Shown here one piece after another: positions 1 through 8,234 of a stretch of DNA of 64,000 bases. How positions within the stretch are numbered: the first letter of the stretch is position 1; every line of letters begins with the position of its first letter. The notes beneath the pieces are model-generated. The model saw only the letters and a program-made list of their open reading frames with translations. It searched no databases and was not told the DNA's origin. Both the position numbers and the translations under genes were made by a program. Source of the stretch: Aeromonas aquatica (lineage in GTDB: Bacteria; Pseudomonadota; Gammaproteobacteria; Enterobacterales; Aeromonadaceae); assembly GCF_000764655.1 (NCBI RefSeq), contig NZ_JRGL01000008.1, positions 38,357 through 102,356 of the forward strand. The letters run 5' to 3'.

Positions 1-224
1 TGAATGAGACCCTGGAACGTGACATCCAGGTGCTGATCGACGGCTACGAGTGCGAGTGGTCCCGCACCCTGAATGAAGAGGAGGCGCTCAAGCGTTTCAG
101 CCACTTCATCAACAGCGGCAAAAGAGACCCTGACGTGCAGTTCGTCAGCGAGCGTGACCAGCACAGGCCCGCCACCCCGGCGGAGCGGATCCCCGTCTAC
201 CAGATCGAAGTGGAGGCCAAGTAA
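1..224 (+). CDS. nirB: Nitrite reductase (NADH) large subunit, C-terminal fragment
   Basis: The open frame enters from the left edge (first full codon at base 3) and gives the last ~73 residues before TAA. It matches the C-terminus of assimilatory NADH-dependent nitrite reductase, NirB (FAD, siroheme and 4Fe-4S enzyme reducing nitrite to ammonium in the cytoplasm), including a conserved RFSHFINS-type segment and a tail ending in IPVYQIEVEAK. The assignment is supported by nirD, nirC and cysG (the siroheme maker) directly downstream. The stop overlaps the next start as TAATG. The catalytic domains lie outside the window. Confidence 0.85.
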   Translation, partial: NETLERDIQVLIDGYECEWSRTLNEEEALKRFSHFINSGKRDPDVQFVSERDQHRPATPAERIPVYQIEVEAK

Positions 225-325
225 TGAAATCTGTCTTTCAACTCAATGACGTGATTCTTGGCAACAGCGTCTGCGCCCTGCTGGATAGCCAGCCCATCCA
301 ATGCGAAGCGGAGATGAAGCGATGA
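224..325 (+). pseudogene. 33-codon mini-ORF, copy of the nirD 5' end
   Basis: This short frame starts in a TAATG overlap with the nirB stop and ends in an ATGA overlap with the nirD start. Over its first 25 residues it aligns without gaps to the start of NirD, with about 12 identities, including the shared blocks QLND and VCAL. It then runs into a short unrelated tail. I read it as a remnant of an earlier nirD 5' end, 98 bp upstream of the present one, that now acts as a translational bridge between nirB and nirD. An independent small protein function cannot be excluded. Confidence 0.7.
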
Positions 326-639
326 AATTAGCCTGTCAACTCAACGACATACTGCCTGGCACCGGGGTTTGCGCCCTGATCGAAGGTCGTCAGATCGCGC
401 TGTTTCGCCCGAGCGAGGCGGCCGAGGTGTTCGCCATCGACAACCGGGATCCCTTCTTCGCCGCCAACGTGCTGTCGCGCGGCATCATCTGTGAACACGA
501 CGGCGCGCTCTGGGTCGCCAGCCCGCTCAAGAAGCAGCGCTTTCGCCTGAGCGACGGCCACTGCTTCGAGAATCCGGCCATGTCGATTGCAGCCTATGCC
601 GTTGAAGTGCGTGACCAGCAGGTCTGGGTCGCCGTCTAA
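322..639 (+). CDS. nirD: Nitrite reductase (NADH) small subunit
   Basis: A 105-residue protein, close to the ~108 of E. coli NirD, the small subunit of assimilatory nitrite reductase. NirD has a Rieske-like beta fold but lacks the Cys/His iron-sulfur ligands; consistent with this, no CxH pair is seen. I chose the ATG at 322, giving MKLACQLND, because it overlaps the stop of the upstream mini-ORF (ATGA) and matches the family start; an in-frame ATG at 301 is upstream but lies inside the mini-ORF. It sits between nirB and nirC, so it is part of the nitrite operon. Confidence 0.9.
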   Translation: MKLACQLNDILPGTGVCALIEGRQIALFRPSEAAEVFAIDNRDPFFAANVLSRGIICEHDGALWVASPLKKQRFRLSDGHCFENPAMSIAAYAVEVRDQQVWVAV

Positions 640-690
640 TCCCATACACATCAGGGCGGCCTGCGGGCGGCCCGTTTAAAGAGAACCAGC

Positions 691-1500
691 ATGTATACCG
701 ACACCATCAACAAGTGCGCCGCCAACGCGGCCCGCATCAACCGCTTCGAGCGCAGCGACAAGCTCGGCTTCTGGCTGAGCTCCGCCATGGCGGGGGCCTA
801 TGTGGGCCTGGGCATCATCCTCATCTTCACCCTGGGCAACCTGGTGGATCCCAGCGTACGTCCGCTGGTGATGGGGGCCACCTTCGGCATCGCCCTGACC
901 CTGGTGATCATCGCCGGCTCCGAGCTGTTCACCGGCCACACCATGTTCCTCACCTTCGGGGTGAAGACGGGCAAGATCTCCATGGGGGATCTGCTGCGCA
1001 TCCTGCCCCAGACCTGGGCCGGCAACCTGCTCGGCTCCATAGCAGTGGCGCTGATCTACTCCTACGGCGGCAGCCTGCTGCCGGACGCGGGCAGCCTGGC
1101 CCACAAGGTGGCGCTGGCCAAAACCCAGGCGCCGGCCCTGACCCTGTTCATGAAGGGCATACTCTGTAACTGGCTGGTCTGCCTCGCCATCTGGATGGCG
1201 CTGCGCACCGAGGGTGCCGCCAAGTTCATCGCCATCTGGTGGTGCCTGCTGGCCTTTATCGCCTCCGGCTACGAGCACTCGGTCGCCAACATGACGCTGT
1301 TCGCCCTCTCCTGGTTCGGCGCTCACTCAGATGCCTATACCCTGGGAGGCATAGGCCACAATCTGCTGTGGGTCACCCTCGGCAATACCGTCTCCGGCGC
1401 GCTCTTCATGGGCCTCGGTTACTGGTATGCCACCCCCAAGGCGGATCGTCCCGTCCCCGTGACCGACGCTGCCACCGCCAGCCAGACCCAAACCGCCTGA
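691..1500 (+). CDS. nirC: Formate/nitrite channel family transporter NirC
   Basis: A 269-residue inner-membrane protein of the FNT family, which moves nitrite across the membrane as pentameric channels. Hydrophobic segments fit the family's six helices. The signature SGYEHSVANM is present near residue 190 and a second pore-lining segment, GILCNWLVCLA, near residue 152. It follows nirD by 51 bp and precedes cysG by 12 bp, so uptake, reduction and siroheme supply are encoded together. Assignment to nitrite rather than formate rests on this context. Confidence 0.93.
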   Translation: MYTDTINKCAANAARINRFERSDKLGFWLSSAMAGAYVGLGIILIFTLGNLVDPSVRPLVMGATFGIALTLVIIAGSELFTGHTMFLTFGVKTGKISMGDLLRILPQTWAGNLLGSIAVALIYSYGGSLLPDAGSLAHKVALAKTQAPALTLFMKGILCNWLVCLAIWMALRTEGAAKFIAIWWCLLAFIASGYEHSVANMTLFALSWFGAHSDAYTLGGIGHNLLWVTLGNTVSGALFMGLGYWYATPKADRPVPVTDAATASQTQTA

Positions 1501-1512
1501 TCCGGAGGTCCC

Positions 1513-2919
1513 ATGGACTACTTGCCCATCTTTTGCCGACTCGACAACAAACCCGTGCTGCTGGTTGGCGGCGGTGAGGTGGCGGAGCGCAAGGCGCGCC
1601 TGCTGCTGGACGCCGGCGCCCGACTGACGGTGGTCTCCCCCGCGCTCGACTCCGAGCTGGCTGGGCTGGCCGCCGGCGGGACCATCGATTGGCTGGCCGG
1701 TGAATTCGAGCCAGCGCAGCTGACGGGCAAGTGGCTGGTGGTGGCCGCCACCGACAGGCGCGAGGTCAACGCCCTGGTCTACCAGAGCGCGAACCAGGCG
1801 GGGATATTTGCCAACGTGGTGGACGATCCCAAGCGCTCCAGCTTCATCATGCCGTCGATCATCGACAGATCGCCGCTGATGGTGGCCATCTCCTCAGGTG
1901 GCAAGGCCCCGGTGCTGGCCCGTTTGCTGCGCGAGAAGCTGGAGGCCCTGCTGCCCCAGCACCTCGGCGCGGTGGCGGCCTTTGCCGGCGGCCTGAGAGA
2001 CAGGGTCAAGGCCCGCTTCGCCAGCATGGGGGAGCGACGCCAGTTCTGGGAGCGGCTGCTCGGCACCGACCGGCTCGGTCAGGCGCTGGCGCGCGGCGAC
2101 AAGGCCGCCGCCAACCAGCTGGCCGACGCGCTCTTTGCCGAGGATGCCGGTGCCAAGGGCGAGGTGATCCTGGTGGGCGCCGGCCCCGGCGATCCCGGCC
2201 TGCTCACCCTGCACGCCCTGCGCCAGATGCAGCAGGCGGATGTGGTGGTCTATGACCGGCTGGTGTCGGACGAGGTGATGGCGCTGGTGCGACGGGATGC
2301 CAGACGCATCTTCGTCGGCAAGCAGGCGGGCAACCACTGCGTGCCCCAGGAGGGCATCAACCAACTCTTGCTGGATGAGGCGAGGAAGGGGCAAAGGGTG
2401 GTGCGGCTGAAGGGCGGCGACCCCTTCATCTTCGGCCGGGGCGGCGAGGAGTTGGAGACGCTAGTCGGCAGCGGCGTGGGCTTCCAGGTAGTGCCGGGGA
2501 TCACGGCGGCGAGTGGCTGCGCCGCCTACGCGGGCATCCCCCTCACCCACCGGGATCACGCCCAGAGCGTGCGCTTCGTCACCGCCCACGGCAAGGGCGG
2601 CGTCCAGGATCTCGACTGGCCTCTGCTGGCCCGGGATCGGCAGACCCTGGTGTTCTATATGGGGCTTTCATCCTGTGGGGTGATCCGTGAGCGACTGATG
2701 GCCCACGGCAAGGCCGGCGACACCCCGGTGGCGCTGATCGAGCGCGGCACCCAGCCGAGCCAGCGGGTCATTCGTGGCACCCTGGACCAGCTGCCCGAGC
2801 TGGCGGTCGGGGTCGAGAGCCCGGCCCTCATCATGGTCGGCTCGGTGGTGACCCTGGCCGACCAGCTTGCCTGGTTCGGTCAGGCCAGCGACCCGCTGCA
2901 GACGATGGCATCCGCCTGA
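1513..2919 (+). CDS. cysG: Siroheme synthase CysG (trifunctional)
   Basis: A 468-residue fusion of two enzymes, slightly longer than E. coli CysG (457). The N-terminal half carries a Rossmann motif ([13 protein letters not shown], from ~residue 17) of the precorrin-2 dehydrogenase/sirohydrochlorin ferrochelatase. From about residue 216 the uroporphyrinogen-III methyltransferase domain begins with [12 protein letters not shown], followed by [17 protein letters not shown]. The product, siroheme, is the cofactor of NirB encoded upstream. The start has a strong Shine-Dalgarno (GGAGGT). A terminator follows. Confidence 0.96.
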   Translation: MDYLPIFCRLDNKPVLLVGGGEVAERKARLLLDAGARLTVVSPALDSELAGLAAGGTIDWLAGEFEPAQLTGKWLVVAATDRREVNALVYQSANQAGIFANVVDDPKRSSFIMPSIIDRSPLMVAISSGGKAPVLARLLREKLEALLPQHLGAVAAFAGGLRDRVKARFASMGERRQFWERLLGTDRLGQALARGDKAAANQLADALFAEDAGAKGEVILVGAGPGDPGLLTLHALRQMQQADVVVYDRLVSDEVMALVRRDARRIFVGKQAGNHCVPQEGINQLLLDEARKGQRVVRLKGGDPFIFGRGGEELETLVGSGVGFQVVPGITAASGCAAYAGIPLTHRDHAQSVRFVTAHGKGGVQDLDWPLLARDRQTLVFYMGLSSCGVIRERLMAHGKAGDTPVALIERGTQPSQRVIRGTLDQLPELAVGVESPALIMVGSVVTLADQLAWFGQASDPLQTMASA

Positions 2920-2946
2920 TCCGGCGCCCATCGCCCCTGTATTGCA

Positions 2947-2976
2947 AACGCCACCCAGAGGGTGGCGTTTTTTTTA
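2947..2976 (+). terminator. Rho-independent terminator of the nir-cysG operon
   Basis: The stem AACGCCACCC/GGTGGCGTT closes over a short AGAG loop and is followed by a run of eight or more T. It lies ~30 bp after the cysG stop. Confidence 0.9.
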
Positions 2977-3064
2977 CTGCATTTACAGTCATAACCTATT
3001 GTTTTGGGTCTGGTATCCTATGGGGCACGGCCATCCGGCCAACCGAATTCAGGAATCTTGTTGC

Positions 3065-4489
3065 ATGTCTCTCCCCCCCAAGAACAGCGCCAAGCAGCGT
3101 GAACACGACAGATCCCGCATCCTCACCCTGCTGCTGGCCGACGATGCCCTCACCGACAGCCTGCTGGATCCGCAGGGGGTGCAGGACGCCGAGCTGCGGG
3201 ATCAGACCAGCGAGCTGACGCGCCTGGTCAACAGCCTGCCGGCCGCCGACGTCGCCGATGCGCTGGAATCCCTGCCGCCGGACGAGCGCCAGGTGCTGTG
3301 GCAGCAGGTGGACCCGGAGAGGCATGGCCAGATCCTAGTCGAGGCGTCGGAGACGGTGTGGGACAGCCTGATCAGCGGCATGAGCGACAAGGCGCTGCTG
3401 CATGCCCTGCGCACCCTCGACATCGACGATCAGATCTACCTCGGCCAATACCTGCCCCGCAACCTGATGGGGCGGCTGCTCACCTCCATGGCCCCCGACC
3501 AGCGCGACCGGGTGCGGGAGGTGATCCGCTACGGCAAGCACACAGTCGGCGCCATGATGGACTTCGAGCTGATCACGGTGCGGGCCGACATAAGCCTGGC
3601 GACGGTGCAGCGCTATCTGCGCCAGCTCGGCAAGATCCCCACCAACACCGACAAGCTGTTCGTCACCGACAGGCGCAACCGGCTGCTGGGGGAGCTGCCG
3701 CTCACCACAGTGCTGCTGCACAAGCCGGATACCAAGGTGGGGGACGTGATGGAGCGCAACCCCGTCACCTTCGATCCGGAAGACAACGACGAGGCCGCGG
3801 CCCGCACCTTCGAGCGGGACGATCTCATCTCCGCCGCCGTGGTGGATGGCAAGGGCAAGCTGATGGGCCGGCTCACCGTCGCCGAGGTGGTGGATCTGGT
3901 CTATGAGGAGAGCGACACCGATCTGCGCCGCATGGGGGGGATCAGCGAGGATGAAGATGTCTTCGCCCCGGTCAGCAAGGCGGTCAAGACCCGCTGGGCC
4001 TGGCTCGCCCTCAACCTCTGCACCGCTTTCATGGCCTCGCGCGTCATCGGCCTGTTCGAGCACAGCATCTCGCAGCTGGTGGCGCTGGCGGCGCTGATGC
4101 CAATCGTCGCGGGGATCGGCGGCAACACCGGCAACCAGACCATCACCATGATAGTGCGGGCGCTGGCGCTGCAGCACATACAGCCGGGTAACGTCTCCTT
4201 CCTGCTGTGGCGCGAGCTCGGGGTGGCGCTGGTCAACGGCCTGGTGTGGGGCGGCACCATGGGAGTCGCCACCTACTTCCTCTATCAGGATGCGGCGCTG
4301 GGCGCCGTGATGACCCTGGCCATGATACTCAACCTGCTGGTCGCGGCCCTGATGGGGGTCATCATCCCCATGACCATGACCCGCCTCGGCCGGGATCCGG
4401 CGGTGGGGGCCAGCGTGATGATCACCGCCATCACCGACACCGGCGGCTTCTTCATCTTCCTCGGGCTGGCGACCCTGTTCCTGCTATAG
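3065..4489 (+). CDS. mgtE: Magnesium transporter MgtE
   Basis: A 474-residue Mg2+ channel/transporter of the MgtE family. Order of parts: an N-terminal alpha-helical MgtE-N domain (residues ~25-150), a pair of CBS domains (~150-285, including VGDVMERNPVTFDPED) that sense Mg2+, then five membrane helices starting near WAWLALNLCTAF. The family signature GGNTGNQ and the C-terminal ASVMITAITDTGGFF segment are present. I chose the ATG at 3065, preceded by AGGAA, rather than upstream in-frame codons that would overlap the cysG end and terminator. No M-box riboswitch is visible in the ~90 bp leader. It appears to be monocistronic. Confidence 0.93.
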   Translation: MSLPPKNSAKQREHDRSRILTLLLADDALTDSLLDPQGVQDAELRDQTSELTRLVNSLPAADVADALESLPPDERQVLWQQVDPERHGQILVEASETVWDSLISGMSDKALLHALRTLDIDDQIYLGQYLPRNLMGRLLTSMAPDQRDRVREVIRYGKHTVGAMMDFELITVRADISLATVQRYLRQLGKIPTNTDKLFVTDRRNRLLGELPLTTVLLHKPDTKVGDVMERNPVTFDPEDNDEAAARTFERDDLISAAVVDGKGKLMGRLTVAEVVDLVYEESDTDLRRMGGISEDEDVFAPVSKAVKTRWAWLALNLCTAFMASRVIGLFEHSISQLVALAALMPIVAGIGGNTGNQTITMIVRALALQHIQPGNVSFLLWRELGVALVNGLVWGGTMGVATYFLYQDAALGAVMTLAMILNLLVAALMGVIIPMTMTRLGRDPAVGASVMITAITDTGGFFIFLGLATLFLL

Positions 4490-4509
4490 CGGCGAAGGTC
4501 TGCCTCGAT

Positions 4510-4542
4510 GAAGAAGGGAGCCTGTACGGCTCCCTTCTTTCC
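4510..4542 (+). terminator. Terminator downstream of mgtE
   Basis: A perfect stem GAAGGGAGCC/GGCTCCCTTC with loop TGTA is followed by a short T-rich stretch (TTTCC), 20 bp after mgtE. Confidence 0.7.
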
Positions 4543-4634
4543 TGTGAGGCGCCAAGTCGTTGTCGAACATGGAAATGCATCCTGCACCCCGGCCGCAAAA
4601 GCGGCGATTCCTTGACCAGAACAAGGAATATTCG

Positions 4635-4662
4635 TTGAAATGCCCCCCTCACTCCTTATACT
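4635..4662 (+). promoter_or_regulatory. Probable sigma-70 promoter of rraA
   Basis: TTGAAA (4635-4640) and TATACT (4657-4662) are separated by 16 bp and lie 36 bp before the rraA start. Both hexamers are close to consensus. Confidence 0.55.
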
Positions 4663-4697
4663 GGATCCCACCTGTTTCCAGCGGTGGATCTGACTCA

Positions 4698-5183
4698 ATG
4701 GAATACAATACTTCAGAACTGTGCGACATCTATCAGGACATGGTGGATGTACTCGAACCCATGCTCTGCTCCTTCGGCGGACGCGCCTCCTTCGGCGGTG
4801 TCATCACCACGATCAAATGCTTCGAATCGAACGGCCTGATCCGTGAACTGGTCAAGGAGAACGGTGTCGGTCGCGTGTTGCTGATCGACGGCGGCGGCTC
4901 CATGCGCCGGGCGCTGATCGACAGCGAGATCGCCACCACGGCGGCGGAAAATGGCTGGGAAGGCATCGTCTGCTACGGCTGCGTGCGTGAGGTCGACATC
5001 CTGGAGGATCTGGACATCGGCATCCAGGCCCTGGCGGCCATCCCGGTCGGTGCCGACCACAAGGACGTGGGAGAGACCGATCTGCCGGTCAACTTCGGTG
5101 GCGTCACCTTCCTGCCGGATGATCACCTCTATGCCGACACCACGGGAGTGATCCTCTCCCCCGATGCACTCGACATCGAGTAA
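4698..5183 (+). CDS. rraA: Ribonuclease E activity regulator RraA
   Basis: A 161-residue protein, the same length as E. coli RraA, which forms a trimeric ring that binds RNase E and lowers its mRNA decay activity. The family core ([15 protein letters not shown], then [15 protein letters not shown]) and the C-terminal [13 protein letters not shown] block are all present. The start [17 protein letters not shown] matches the family. Upstream in-frame codons are ignored because they precede the apparent promoter. It is monocistronic, with its own terminator. Confidence 0.95.
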   Translation: MEYNTSELCDIYQDMVDVLEPMLCSFGGRASFGGVITTIKCFESNGLIRELVKENGVGRVLLIDGGGSMRRALIDSEIATTAAENGWEGIVCYGCVREVDILEDLDIGIQALAAIPVGADHKDVGETDLPVNFGGVTFLPDDHLYADTTGVILSPDALDIE

Positions 5184-5199
5184 GCAAACACAGACTGAA

Positions 5200-5226
5200 G
5201 ATGGGAGCCTTGGCTCCCATTTTTTA
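5200..5226 (+). terminator. Terminator of rraA
   Basis: Stem ATGGGAGCC/GGCTCCCAT followed by six T, 17 bp after the rraA stop. Confidence 0.85.
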
Positions 5227-5263
5227 TGGCCGTCTTTATATGGCGGTAAGCGACTGAAAAAAG

Positions 5264-5377
5264 ATAAAAAAAGAGGGCCAGTAAAAACTGGCCCCTTAAC
5301 TGGAAGCAATGTGAGCAATGTCGTGCCTTCACAAGAAGTCCATCACGTTGGAACGAATGAAGTCTTTCCCGGAAAAC
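5264..5377 (-). ncRNA. ryhB: Small regulatory RNA RyhB
   Basis: The minus strand at 5300-5326 contains the invariant core of RyhB, including GACATTGCTCACATTGC, exactly as in E. coli. Downstream is a terminator stem GGGCCAGT/ACTGGCCC (5275-5294) followed by a long T tract (5265-5274). Upstream is a -35 TTGCAC and -10 TATTGT with 17 bp spacing, overlapped by a Fur-box-like palindrome. Predicted length is about 114 nt, compared with ~90 in E. coli. RyhB is an Hfq-dependent RNA made under iron starvation that represses mRNAs of iron-using proteins. It sits alone between the convergent rraA and yhhQ genes. Confidence 0.94.
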
Positions 5378-5379
5378 AA

Positions 5380-5412
5380 GTTAACAATAATCATTCTCAT
5401 TTAACTGTGCAA
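5380..5412 (-). promoter_or_regulatory. ryhB promoter with overlapping Fur box
   Basis: On the minus strand, -35 TTGCAC (5407-5412) and -10 TATTGT (5384-5389) have 17 bp spacing. Read on the plus strand, bases 5380-5398 match the 19-bp Fur consensus at about 15 positions, covering the -10. Iron-loaded Fur binding here would block transcription, as for ryhB in other bacteria. Confidence 0.85.
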
Positions 5413-5431
5413 GTCTTATTTACCAGAAATG

Positions 5432-5460
5432 CAAAAAAAATGACCACCCTGGGGTGGTCA
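5432..5460 (-). terminator. Terminator of yhhQ
   Basis: On the minus strand the stem GACCACCC/GGGTGGTC is followed by eight T. It lies 8 bp after the yhhQ stop and separates yhhQ from the ryhB promoter. Confidence 0.88.
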
Positions 5461-5467
5461 CTCTTCA

Positions 5468-6142
5468 TCAGGCCTGACGGCTCGCGGTCTGCAAACCGGC
5501 AATGCCGGCCTCCCCCACCAGCTTGCGGCTGAGGTAGCGCAGCAGCACGCCGTAGAGCGGCACAAACAATCCCAGGCTTATCAGCAGCTTGAACACATAA
5601 TCCACTGTCGCTATCTCGACCCAGTGCTCGGCCATGAAGGGATCCGTGCTGCGCCAGAAGGCGATGCTGAAGAAGGCGATGGTATCCACCAGGTTGCCGA
5701 ACAGGGTCGAGGCCGCCGGTGCCACCCACCAGGCTTTGAGCAGCCGCAGGCGGTTGAACACCACCACGTCCATGAACTGGCCCACCAGATAGGCCATAAA
5801 GCTGGCCAGGGCGATGCGCGCCACGAACAGGTTGAACTCGGCCAGGTTGCCCATGCCCTGGTAGCTGCCCTCGAAGAACAGCACAGAGAGCACGTAGGAG
5901 ACCGCCAGCGCAGGCAACATCACGGTCTGGATGATCTTGCGCGCCAGCCCGGCGCCGAAGATCCGCACCGTCAGATCGGTGGCCAGAAAGATGAACGGGA
6001 AGCTGAAGGCGCCCCAGGTGGTATGGAAGCCAAAGATGGTGATCGGCAGCTGCACCAGATAGTTGCTGCTGGCAATGATCAAAATGTGGAACAAAGAGAG
6101 ACGCACCAGCGCCGTCTGGTGCTGAGCAGGGGTCAGATTCAT
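5468..6142 (-). CDS. yhhQ: Queuosine precursor transporter YhhQ
   Basis: A 224-residue integral membrane protein of the COG1738/YhhQ family, which imports the queuosine precursors preQ0 and preQ1 for tRNA modification. Six to seven hydrophobic segments are seen, with family blocks FHTTWGAFSFPFIFLATDLT and LVDTIAFFSIAFW. A preQ1-I riboswitch overlaps its ribosome binding site, which supports the function independently of homology. The start is fixed by AGG 7 bp upstream of the ATG. It is transcribed towards ryhB and ends in its own terminator. Confidence 0.93.
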   Translation of the reverse strand: MNLTPAQHQTALVRLSLFHILIIASSNYLVQLPITIFGFHTTWGAFSFPFIFLATDLTVRIFGAGLARKIIQTVMLPALAVSYVLSVLFFEGSYQGMGNLAEFNLFVARIALASFMAYLVGQFMDVVVFNRLRLLKAWWVAPAASTLFGNLVDTIAFFSIAFWRSTDPFMAEHWVEIATVDYVFKLLISLGLFVPLYGVLLRYLSRKLVGEAGIAGLQTASRQA

Positions 6143-6149
6143 ATTGTGA

Positions 6150-6180
6150 CCTTTTTGGTTAATGGGGTTAGGGAACCCAT
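6150..6180 (-). promoter_or_regulatory. preQ1-I riboswitch in the yhhQ leader
   Basis: On the minus strand the 31 nt before yhhQ run ATGGG-TTCCCTAA-CCCCAT followed by an A-rich tail ending in AAAAAGG. This has the layout of the small H-type pseudoknot aptamer and is close to the well-studied Thermoanaerobacter preQ1-I sequence (CUGGG stem, AACCCCAGUUAAC, A-rich tail, AAGG). The terminal AGG is also the yhhQ Shine-Dalgarno, 7 nt from the ATG. Ligand binding should therefore hide it and reduce translation of the importer. Confidence 0.85.
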
Positions 6181-6214
6181 ACCGCCACCATGGCGATAAT
6201 TGAGGGGCGAGATT

Positions 6215-6400
6215 ATACGCCCCAAAACTGATAGTTCAATCCTTATGCGATTGTTCCAACCTTCGGCAACCATCATCGAGGAACAACGTCATACGCCCCA
6301 AAACCGATAGTTCAATCCTTATGCGATTGTTCCAGCCTTCGGCAACCATCATCGAGGAGCAACGTCATACGCCCCAAAACCGATAGTTCAATCCTTATGC
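6215..6400. repeat. 76-bp tandem repeat at the 3' end of the downstream minus-strand gene
   Basis: Units start at 6215, 6291 and 6367 (partial, 34 bp), each beginning ATACGCCCCAAAAC. The third unit runs into the true 3' end of the minus-strand gene at 6388, so the repeats are extra copies of that gene's terminus and flank. Each full copy still encodes a final HKD-stop in one minus-strand frame. The outermost unit differs at a few bases. Confidence 0.9.
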
Positions 6401-6675
6401 TGCTGGCCGAGCCAGAGCACCACCTCGTTATCGGCCGAGTGCACCGCCTCCAGCCAGCAGCCGCCGTGATGCTCGAACTCCAGCCGCAGCGGGCTGCCCT
6501 CAAACGCCAGCAGCCAGCTGTGGCGATCCGCCCCCCAGTCCCTCTCGACGGGCTCTAGCTCCCACGCCTTCAACAAGGCCTCGGCCAGGGTGGGGAAGTT
6601 GTCCCAGCAGAGCCCGGGGCAGTCCAGCATCAGCACCGCTGGCTCCATGTTTACCTGCGTGATACGCCAAGTCAT
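6388..6675 (-). CDS. Hypothetical protein, possibly DUF3630 family
   Basis: A 95-residue acidic protein with no signal peptide or membrane segment. It has many Trp residues and the motif RLEFEHHGGCWLEAV near its middle. The length and pattern resemble small DUF3630-type proteins of Aeromonas and Shewanella, but I recognise this only weakly. The start has GAGGG 7 nt upstream. It lies 26 bp downstream of selO on the same strand and may be cotranscribed. Its 3' end has been duplicated outwards (76-bp repeats). Confidence 0.6.
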   Translation of the reverse strand: MTWRITQVNMEPAVLMLDCPGLCWDNFPTLAEALLKAWELEPVERDWGADRHSWLLAFEGSPLRLEFEHHGGCWLEAVHSADNEVVLWLGQQHKD

Positions 6676-6701
6676 CTCTCATCCCTCCACTGCTGCATCT
6701 C

Positions 6702-8129
6702 TCAGCTACTGCAAGAAAGCTCGCCACCGCAATACCAGGCAGGCACCGGGGTGGCGAGATCCTCATATTCCGGTTGCTCGTCGTAGGGGCGCCGCAGGGC
6801 CGCAAACAGCCGCTCGAACGGCGCCATGTCGCCCCGCTCGGCGGCCGCTATCACCTGCTGGGCCAGGGCGTTGCGCAGCACGTACTTGGGATTGACGGCG
6901 TCCATTCGCCCCCTGCGGGCAACGTCTTCACTCCCCTCCCGGATCAGGCGCTCCCGATAGCTCGTCAGCCACTCCTGCCAGAGGGCGGGATCCGGCAGCA
7001 GCGCCAGCAAGGGGGCGGGCCAGTCTCCTGCAAGGGTCAGCTCACCCAACCGGCGCAGGAAGAGGTGATAGTCCACTCGCTGGTTCGCCAGCAGTCGGAA
7101 CAGCTCGCGGAACAGGGCCGGATCCTGCTCCTCCCAAGTTCCCAGGCCGAGCTTTTCACGCATCAGCTCCGAATAATGCAGCATCAGCTGGTGCTCGTAC
7201 TGGGCCAGCGCCCCTGCCAGGGCCTCGCCCTCCACATGGTCCGCCAGCGCCTGGGCGAGTTTTTGCAGGTTCCAGTAGCCGACCGCCGGCTGCTGATCCA
7301 GCGCGTAGCGACCGCCCGGATCCGAGTGGTTGCAGACGAAGTCCGGCACATAGGCGTCGATGAAGCCGTAGGGGCCGTAATCCAGGGTCAGCCCCAACAG
7401 GGACATGTTGTCGGTGTTCAGCACCCCGTGGCAGAAGCCGGCGGCCTGCCACTTGGCGATGAGCCGCGCGGTGCGGCGCACCACCTCGGCGAACAGCTCG
7501 GCCCCGTTGCTGAGCTCGGGGAAGTGGTGACGCAGCAGGTAGTCGATGAGGGCGGGGATCTTCTCCCCCTGCCCGCTCCAGGCGAAATACTCGACGTGGC
7601 CGAAGCGCAGGTGACTCGGTGCGGTGCGAAGCACAGTCGCTCCGCTCTCGGTCTGCTCCCGGTAGATGGGCTCGTCACTGCCCACCAGCACCAAAGCGCG
7701 AGTGCTGGGGATGCCGAGGGCGTGCAGCGCCTCTGAGGCCAGATACTCACGGATGCTGGAGCGCAGCACGGCGCGGCCGTCCCCGAAGCGGGAGAAGGGG
7801 GTCTTGCCCGCCCCCTTCAGGTGCAGATCCCAGCGGCTGCCATCGGGGGCTTGTTGCTCCCCGAGCAGCATGGCGCGGCCATCGCCGAGCCGCGGGCTGT
7901 AGCCGCCGAACTGATGACCCGCATAGACCTGGGCCACCGGCTGCATGTCCGGCAGGGGCTGGCCCTGGCCGCAACAGGCGAGCCAGTCCGCCTCGCTGAC
8001 CTCCGCCAGCCCCAGCTCGCGCAGCAAGTCGTAGTTGAGGTGCAGCAGTCTGGCGTTGTGCAGGGGCTGGGGCGCCACGGCTTCACAGGCCCAGGGCAGT
8101 TCGGTGGCGAAAGTATTGATCAGCTTCAT
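6702..8129 (-). CDS. selO: Protein adenylyltransferase SelO (YdiU)
   Basis: A 475-residue pseudokinase-fold enzyme that transfers AMP from ATP to protein Ser/Thr/Tyr and has been linked to redox stress responses. Family blocks seen are YAGHQFGGYSPRLGDGRA (nucleotide-binding glycine loop), GAGKTPFSRFGDGRAVLRSS, and GVLNTDNMSLLGLTLDYGP with the metal-binding Asn/Asp. It ends in CSS, the conserved bacterial C-terminus; eukaryotic homologues carry selenocysteine here. I chose the start giving MKLINTFATELPW, which matches the family; 12 codons upstream remain in frame. Confidence 0.94.
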   Translation of the reverse strand: MKLINTFATELPWACEAVAPQPLHNARLLHLNYDLLRELGLAEVSEADWLACCGQGQPLPDMQPVAQVYAGHQFGGYSPRLGDGRAMLLGEQQAPDGSRWDLHLKGAGKTPFSRFGDGRAVLRSSIREYLASEALHALGIPSTRALVLVGSDEPIYREQTESGATVLRTAPSHLRFGHVEYFAWSGQGEKIPALIDYLLRHHFPELSNGAELFAEVVRRTARLIAKWQAAGFCHGVLNTDNMSLLGLTLDYGPYGFIDAYVPDFVCNHSDPGGRYALDQQPAVGYWNLQKLAQALADHVEGEALAGALAQYEHQLMLHYSELMREKLGLGTWEEQDPALFRELFRLLANQRVDYHLFLRRLGELTLAGDWPAPLLALLPDPALWQEWLTSYRERLIREGSEDVARRGRMDAVNPKYVLRNALAQQVIAAAERGDMAPFERLFAALRRPYDEQPEYEDLATPVPAWYCGGELSCSS

Positions 8130-8234
8130 GGTGGTGAGGGTCGTCCCTGCGTATGCTCGTGTCACTCTTTATACCGCCGTTGTCCCCTCTTGGGCCAACG
8201 GGGATGACGCTATTTCAAATCGAGGAAAATGAAG

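Noticed and set aside
2976..3064. M-box (Mg2+) riboswitch before mgtE
   Set aside because: The leader is under 90 nt and shows none of the expected long paired structure.
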